NCBI GenBank assembly: GCA_029263555.1
Contig: JAJUFW010000052.1
Location: 1 to 10,386 of the forward strand
Reading direction: 5' to 3'
Length of the DNA: 10,386 nucleotides
From: Alphaproteobacteria bacterium
Lineage (GTDB): Bacteria > Pseudomonadota > Alphaproteobacteria > DSM-16000 > Inquilinaceae
Below the pieces are notes generated by a model that was not told the origin of the DNA, did no database searches, and saw nothing but the letters and a program-made list of their open reading frames with translations. The position numbers and the translations under genes are program-made. Of the stretch, positions 7,623-10,386 are shown one piece after another; positions within the stretch are counted from its first letter, which is position 1; the number at the start of each line of letters is the position of its first letter.

Positions 7623-8297
7623 ATGCCCGTGGGATTTCGCATCCGAACCGGCTGGGACCGTGTGCCGTCGAGCTATGTCGAGAGCTTCCGGCAGCTTCCG
7701 GTCGCGAATGTCAGCGATTCCATGTCGCGCCTCGCCGCAGGCGGCCCGAAGCTGCGCCCGATGCATGCCAAGGGCGTGCTGGCCGGGCCGGCGCTGACGG
7801 TCCGGACGCGGCCGGGCGACAACCTGATGCTGCACAAGGCGATCGAAATGGCCGAGCCCGGCGACGTCATCGTCGTCGATGGCGGGGGCGACCTGACCAA
7901 CTCCCTGATGGGCGAGTTGATGCTGGCCCGGGCGATCAGGCGCGGCGTTGCCGGTTTCGTGATCTATGGGGCAATCCGCGATGCCGAAGCGTTCATCGAA
8001 CGCAACCTGCCGACCTATGCGCTGGGCGTCACCCACCGCGGCCCCTACCGGGACGGGCCCGGAGAAATCGGCGTGACGATCGCCATCGAGGGGATGGTGG
8101 TCGAACCCGGCGCCCTCATGCTCGGAGACATGGACGGGGTCCTGACGGTTCCGACGCCGGACCTCGACACCGTCCTTGCCGCCGCACAGGCCAAGCATGC
8201 CGCCGAAGCGAGGCAGATGGCGGAGACGGAGGACGGCACCGTCGACAAGTCCTGGATCGACAAGGTGCTTGCCCAGAAGGGATGCACCTTCGAATGA
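7623..8297 (+). CDS. RraA-like class II pyruvate aldolase / 4-hydroxy-4-methyl-2-oxoglutarate aldolase family
   Basis: A 224-residue protein of the RraA fold. Members with this length cleave 4-hydroxy-2-oxo acids to pyruvate plus another oxo acid and often decarboxylate oxaloacetate; true RraA, the RNase E inhibitor, is shorter (about 160 residues). Visible features are VANVSDSMSRLA near 27-38, GPALTVRTRPGDNLMLHKA near 55-73, PGDVIVVDGGGDL near 79-91, GELM at 97-100 and GAIRDAEAF at 116-124. Arg119 and Asp120 match the substrate-binding Arg and metal-linked Asp of the family, and the acidic residue Glu98 stands 20 residues before Arg119. An AAGAAGGA site at 7606-7613 sets the ATG. It is the last gene of the unit, 54 nt after the dehydrogenase, and is likely to act on an oxo acid made by it. 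Older labels such as demethylmenaquinone methyltransferase for this family are misleading. Confidence 0.88.
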   Translation: MPVGFRIRTGWDRVPSSYVESFRQLPVANVSDSMSRLAAGGPKLRPMHAKGVLAGPALTVRTRPGDNLMLHKAIEMAEPGDVIVVDGGGDLTNSLMGELMLARAIRRGVAGFVIYGAIRDAEAFIERNLPTYALGVTHRGPYRDGPGEIGVTIAIEGMVVEPGALMLGDMDGVLTVPTPDLDTVLAAAQAKHAAEARQMAETEDGTVDKSWIDKVLAQKGCTFE

Positions 8298-8318
8298 GGC
8301 GAAGCTGCGTGAGGGCGC

Positions 8319-9023
8319 TCAGACCGACCGGGTGAGGCCGCCGTCGACGCGGATGTTCTGTCCGGTGATGTAGCCTGCCCCGTCCGATGCCAGGAAGGCG
8401 ATGGTCGCGGCGATTTCCTCGGTTCTGCCGTAGCGCTTCATCGGCACGCTCTCGCGGCGCTCCTCGGTGGCGGGGAGGCTGTCGATCCAGCCCGGAAGAA
8501 CGTTGTTCATCCGGATGTTGTCGGCCGCATACGTGTCGGCGAAGATCTTCGTGAAGGACGCAAGGCCGGCGCGGAACACGGCGGATGTCGGGAACATCGC
8601 GCTGGGCTCGAACGCCCATGCGGTCGAGATGTTGATGATGACGCCCGACTTCTGCTTCTGCATGACGGGCGTCACGAGCCGCGTCGGGCGAATGACGTTC
8701 ATCAGGTAGGTATCGAGGCCCTTGTGCCAGTCTTCGTCCCCGATCTCGAGGAGCGGTCCGCGCGGGCCGTGTCCTGCGCTGTTGACCAGGACGTCGATCC
8801 GGCCCCATGCGGAAAGGGCGAGGTCCACCAGCCGGCGGAGATCGTCGTTCGACTGGTTCGATCCCGTCACACCGACGCCGCCGAGCTTGCGTGCCAGTTC
8901 CTCTCCCTTGCCCGAGGACGACAGGACCGCGACCTTGAAACCCTCTGCGGCCAGCCTTGTGGCGGCAGCCGCCCCCATTCCGCTTCCGCCGGCCGTGACC
9001 ACCGCAACCTTTCCTGCCGCCAT
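8319..9023 (-). CDS. Short-chain dehydrogenase/reductase-family protein with atypical active site
   Basis: A 234-residue Rossmann-fold protein. The cofactor motif is TAGGSGMG at 10-17, a variant of TGxxxGxG. NSAG at 81-84 replaces NNAG, Asn109 fits the structural catalytic Asn, and Ser133 in INIST fits the catalytic Ser. PG at 177-178, the YGRTEEIAATIAFLASDGAGYITGQ region and a final DGG are normal for SDRs. The expected YxxxK is missing: the aligned segment reads SAVFR at 147-151, so Tyr is replaced and Lys appears as Arg. The protein is therefore either a dehydrogenase with altered chemistry or a non-canonical binder. ATG at 9023 is preferred: AGGAG lies exactly 6 nt upstream, whereas the ATG at 9029 abuts it. 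The frame is open further back to 9236 but that extension is low-complexity and unlike the family. It converges on the aldolase gene with a 21-nt gap. Confidence 0.88.
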   Translation of the reverse strand: MAAGKVAVVTAGGSGMGAAAATRLAAEGFKVAVLSSSGKGEELARKLGGVGVTGSNQSNDDLRRLVDLALSAWGRIDVLVNSAGHGPRGPLLEIGDEDWHKGLDTYLMNVIRPTRLVTPVMQKQKSGVIINISTAWAFEPSAMFPTSAVFRAGLASFTKIFADTYAADNIRMNNVLPGWIDSLPATEERRESVPMKRYGRTEEIAATIAFLASDGAGYITGQNIRVDGGLTRSV

Positions 9024-9029
9024 CGCCAT

Positions 9030-9034
9030 CTCCT
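9030..9034 (-). promoter_or_regulatory. Ribosome binding site setting the SDR start
   Basis: On the minus strand AGGAG is followed by ATGGCG and then ATG. The second ATG (9023) has ideal 6-nt spacing; the first (9029) has none. This decides the start at 9023. Confidence 0.7.
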
Positions 9035-9143
9035 GTCCGATGAAACCGAGACCTTTTGAAGCCCCGTCGGGCTGAACCCTACCAGCAGCGATGTCATCAT
9101 GGCAGCCTGGAGGCGAACGGGCTTCTCCATCGCCTCCGGCGAG

Positions 9144-9159
9144 CCTGCCGGACGGCAGG
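9144..9159. repeat. Perfect inverted repeat, candidate operator or hairpin
   Basis: CCTGCCG (9144-9150) and CGGCAGG (9153-9159) form perfect 7-bp arms around a GA centre, between the divergent SDR and sensor genes. It lies about 120 bases upstream of the SDR start and about 230 bases upstream of the sensor start. Its compact symmetry fits a dimeric regulator site; the 2-nt centre is too short for a good RNA hairpin unless an outer pair opens. No regulator is identified. Confidence 0.35.
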
Positions 9160-9392
9160 GAGCATCGTCCGCTGGCCTCGAGGAAACGGCCTTCCCGGCG
9201 GTCCCGCCCCGGATGGGCATTCGACCCGGCAGACATCGCCCGGCGCTTCCAGGGTCAGGTCTCCACAACCGCAGAGGACATGGCGCCGTCGGATGGAAAA
9301 CAGGCTCTTTCGAGGCCTGAATCGGCCCATTCGCCGCCTTGCGTCGTTTTCGCTGGGGCAGCCTTGGTCTGCAGGAGGGAGCACAGCAGCCG

Positions 9393-10355
9393 ATGGACGA
9401 CAGCAAGGGGGTCTTCCTCAAGCGACAGCGGGCGCTCGCCGATTTCGGCGATTTCGCGCTTCAGTCCGAGGATCTGGACGAGGTGCTGACCGAAGCCTGC
9501 CGCCTGGTGGGCGAGGCGATGGCGACCGGCCGCGCCAAGGTCCTGGAAATCGAAGAGGGAGGCCGATCCCTGCTGGTGCGCGCAGGTGTCGGCTGGAAAC
9601 GGGGCATCCTCGGCAAGCTGCGCCTGCCCGCGGACGAGAACTCGCCCGAGACCTACTCGATCAGGGCAAGGCGACCCGTCATCACCCAGGACGTCAGCAA
9701 GGAGGATCGCTTCGAGATCCGCGGCTTCATGAAGAAGGCGGGCGTCGTGGCGCTCGCCAATGTGCCGGTCCTGCTGCCCGGGGGCCGCGCCTACGGCCTG
9801 CTTCAGGTCGACGACACCAAGCCGCGCGACTTCGGGCAGGAGGACACGGAGTTCCTGCGCACCTACGCCTCCATTCTCGGTCCCGTCATCGACCGGCTTT
9901 TCAAGCTGCGCGATCTGCGTTCGTCCGAGGAGCGCTTCCGTCTCATCGTCGAGGAGGCAACGGACTATGCCATCCTCGTCACCGATCGGGACGACCGCAT
10001 CACCGACTGGCTGCCCGGAGCGGCCGCCGTCTTCGGCTGGAACTCGGAAGAGGTCATCGGCAATCCCGGCGCGGTTCACTTTCTCGCCTTCCGCCTTCAG
10101 CGCTTGATAGAGCTCGTTGACGTATTCCTTATGACGGCGCCTCAGAAACTGCTCGGCAGTCGCCTTGAACGCATTGAGATCAGGGGCATGCGGCGTTTCC
10201 GGGAAGTAGATCAGTCGGTGGTTGTTCAGGAGCAACACGAAGAAGACGGAAATTCCGTCAACCCCCATGTGATAGTTGATGCCCCAATCGGGGAGCCAAG
10301 CAACTTTCTCGACGAACTGGAACTGATAACTCGCCTCGTCAAACCCGGTCCATAG
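9393..10355 (+). CDS. GAF-PAS sensor protein (probable HWE-type histidine kinase), 3' part replaced
   Basis: From ATG 9393 the first 228 residues are a signalling input module. FLKRQRALADFGDFAL leads into a GAF domain at about 27-170, with GRAKVLEIEEGG, LVRAGVGWKRGILG, PVITQDVSKEDRF, LANVPVLLPGG and YGLLQVDD. A PAS domain then begins at SEERFRLIVEEATDYAILVTD (about 178 on) and reaches VFGWNSEEVIGNPGAV. This order is typical of Hyphomicrobiales sensors that continue with the rest of PAS and an HWE histidine kinase. After about base 10076 the match stops: the next 92 residues to TAG at 10353-10355 resemble nothing expected, and the same DNA reads better on the minus strand. The kinase part is absent, so the product is unlikely to signal by phosphotransfer. 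An earlier TTG at 9339 is possible but has no ribosome site. Confidence 0.75.
   Translation: MDDSKGVFLKRQRALADFGDFALQSEDLDEVLTEACRLVGEAMATGRAKVLEIEEGGRSLLVRAGVGWKRGILGKLRLPADENSPETYSIRARRPVITQDVSKEDRFEIRGFMKKAGVVALANVPVLLPGGRAYGLLQVDDTKPRDFGQEDTEFLRTYASILGPVIDRLFKLRDLRSSEERFRLIVEEATDYAILVTDRDDRITDWLPGAAAVFGWNSEEVIGNPGAVHFLAFRLQRLIELVDVFLMTAPQKLLGSRLERIEIRGMRRFREVDQSVVVQEQHEEDGNSVNPHVIVDAPIGEPSNFLDELELITRLVKPGP
10077..10228 (-). pseudogene. Fragment of an unidentified protein-coding gene
   Basis: Read on the minus strand, these ~150 bases translate to about 50 residues that look like real protein: a short beta-like NNHRLIYFPETPHAPD part, then a charged helical part with FLRRRHKEYVNELYQALK. 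I do not recognise the family. The fragment has no start or stop of its own. It is in frame with the NuoM-like piece on one side and runs into antisense of the sensor gene on the other. GC is lower than in the rest of the window. It is either one part of a chimeric junction or a remnant left by deletion. Confidence 0.45.
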
Positions 10356-10385
10356 CGAGATGCTGATCAGAAAGGTTGCAACGGA
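10229..10385 (-). pseudogene. nuoM: NADH-quinone oxidoreductase subunit M (NuoM) fragment
   Basis: On the minus strand, starting at the window edge, about 52 residues match the N-terminal region of alphaproteobacterial NuoM, a proton-pumping membrane subunit of complex I. Marks are ATFLISISLWTGFD, then FQFVEKVAWLPDWGINYHMG and VDGISVFFVLL. In NuoM this last segment continues into a threonine-rich, hydrophobic helix; here it switches at about 10229 to an unrelated NNHRLIYF sequence. The gene therefore breaks after roughly the first hundred residues of the family. No other nuo gene is visible in the window. Whether the upstream part of nuoM continues beyond the window cannot be seen. Confidence 0.7.
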
Positions 10386-10386
10386 C

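Larger units (their letters stand above)
9024..9392. other. Intergenic region between divergent SDR and sensor genes
   Basis: About 370 bases with no gene I can support. Open frames cross it on both strands, but their translations are rich in Arg, Pro, Ser and Ala without any family motif. It must hold the promoters of the divergent SDR and sensor genes, yet no clear -35/-10 pair could be read. It contains three short inverted repeats: 9060-9073, 9109-9137 and 9144-9159. On the sensor side AGGAGGG at 9373-9379 lies 13 nt before the chosen ATG, which is a long spacing. Confidence 0.6.

Noticed and set aside
8298..8318. Bidirectional terminator between the converging aldolase and SDR genes
   Set aside because: Only a 4-bp TGAG/CTCA pairing is visible at 8309-8321 and there is no T-run on either side.
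6716..8335. 539-residue plus-strand frame spanning the dehydrogenase and aldolase genes
   Set aside because: Arg/Pro/His-rich out-of-frame translation; both underlying genes have full catalytic motifs in their own frames.
9024..9236. 71-residue N-terminal extension of the SDR gene
   Set aside because: Low-complexity sequence unlike SDRs; a well-placed AGGAG favours the ATG at 9023.
9056..10120. 354-residue plus-strand frame over the intergenic region and sensor gene
   Set aside because: Arg/Gly/Pro-rich, no domain, and out of frame with the GAF-PAS protein.
10077..10386. Insertion sequence or phage insertion as the cause of the sensor gene break
   Set aside because: No transposase, integrase or terminal inverted repeat is seen; one side is a nuoM fragment instead.

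Overview
The window is GC-rich DNA, close to two-thirds G+C where counted by hand. Its proteins read like those of an alphaproteobacterium, probably of the Hyphomicrobiales (Rhizobiales). That placement is inference from gene content and protein style: an IclR regulator beside a ferric-type ABC importer, CaiB and CitE enzymes, and a GAF-PAS sensor of the kind common in that order. No rRNA, tRNA, CRISPR array, IS element or phage gene was seen.

Bases 1-8297 look like one plus-strand transcription unit of eight genes with very short gaps: +13, +63, -8, +16, -4, +3 and +54 nt. In order they are the 3' part of an IclR-family regulator; a periplasmic binding protein, a fused two-domain permease and an ATPase forming a complete ABC importer; a class III (CaiB/BaiF) CoA-transferase; a CitE/HpcH-type CoA-ester lyase; a D-2-hydroxyacid dehydrogenase; and an RraA-like class II pyruvate aldolase. 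A strong stem-loop lies between the binding-protein and permease genes. A minus-strand SDR gene (8319-9023) converges on the unit.

Read together, the genes suggest uptake and breakdown of an organic acid. The acid would be imported, activated to a CoA thioester and cleaved by the lyase to acetyl-CoA (or similar) plus a 2-oxo acid. A second branch would oxidise a 2-hydroxy acid and cleave the resulting oxo acid to pyruvate. No enoyl-CoA hydratase is present, so the substrate may already carry the needed hydroxyl group, as malate or citramalate do. The substrate cannot be named from sequence alone.

Bases 9024-9392 hold no convincing gene but contain several short inverted repeats between the divergent SDR and sensor genes. 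From 9393 a GAF-PAS sensor gene starts normally but loses family resemblance near 10076. The last ~310 bases are lower in GC (about 54% by hand count). On the minus strand they read first as a piece of NuoM (complex I) and then as a piece of an unidentified protein. This looks like two abnormal junctions close to the window end, from real rearrangement or from misassembly.
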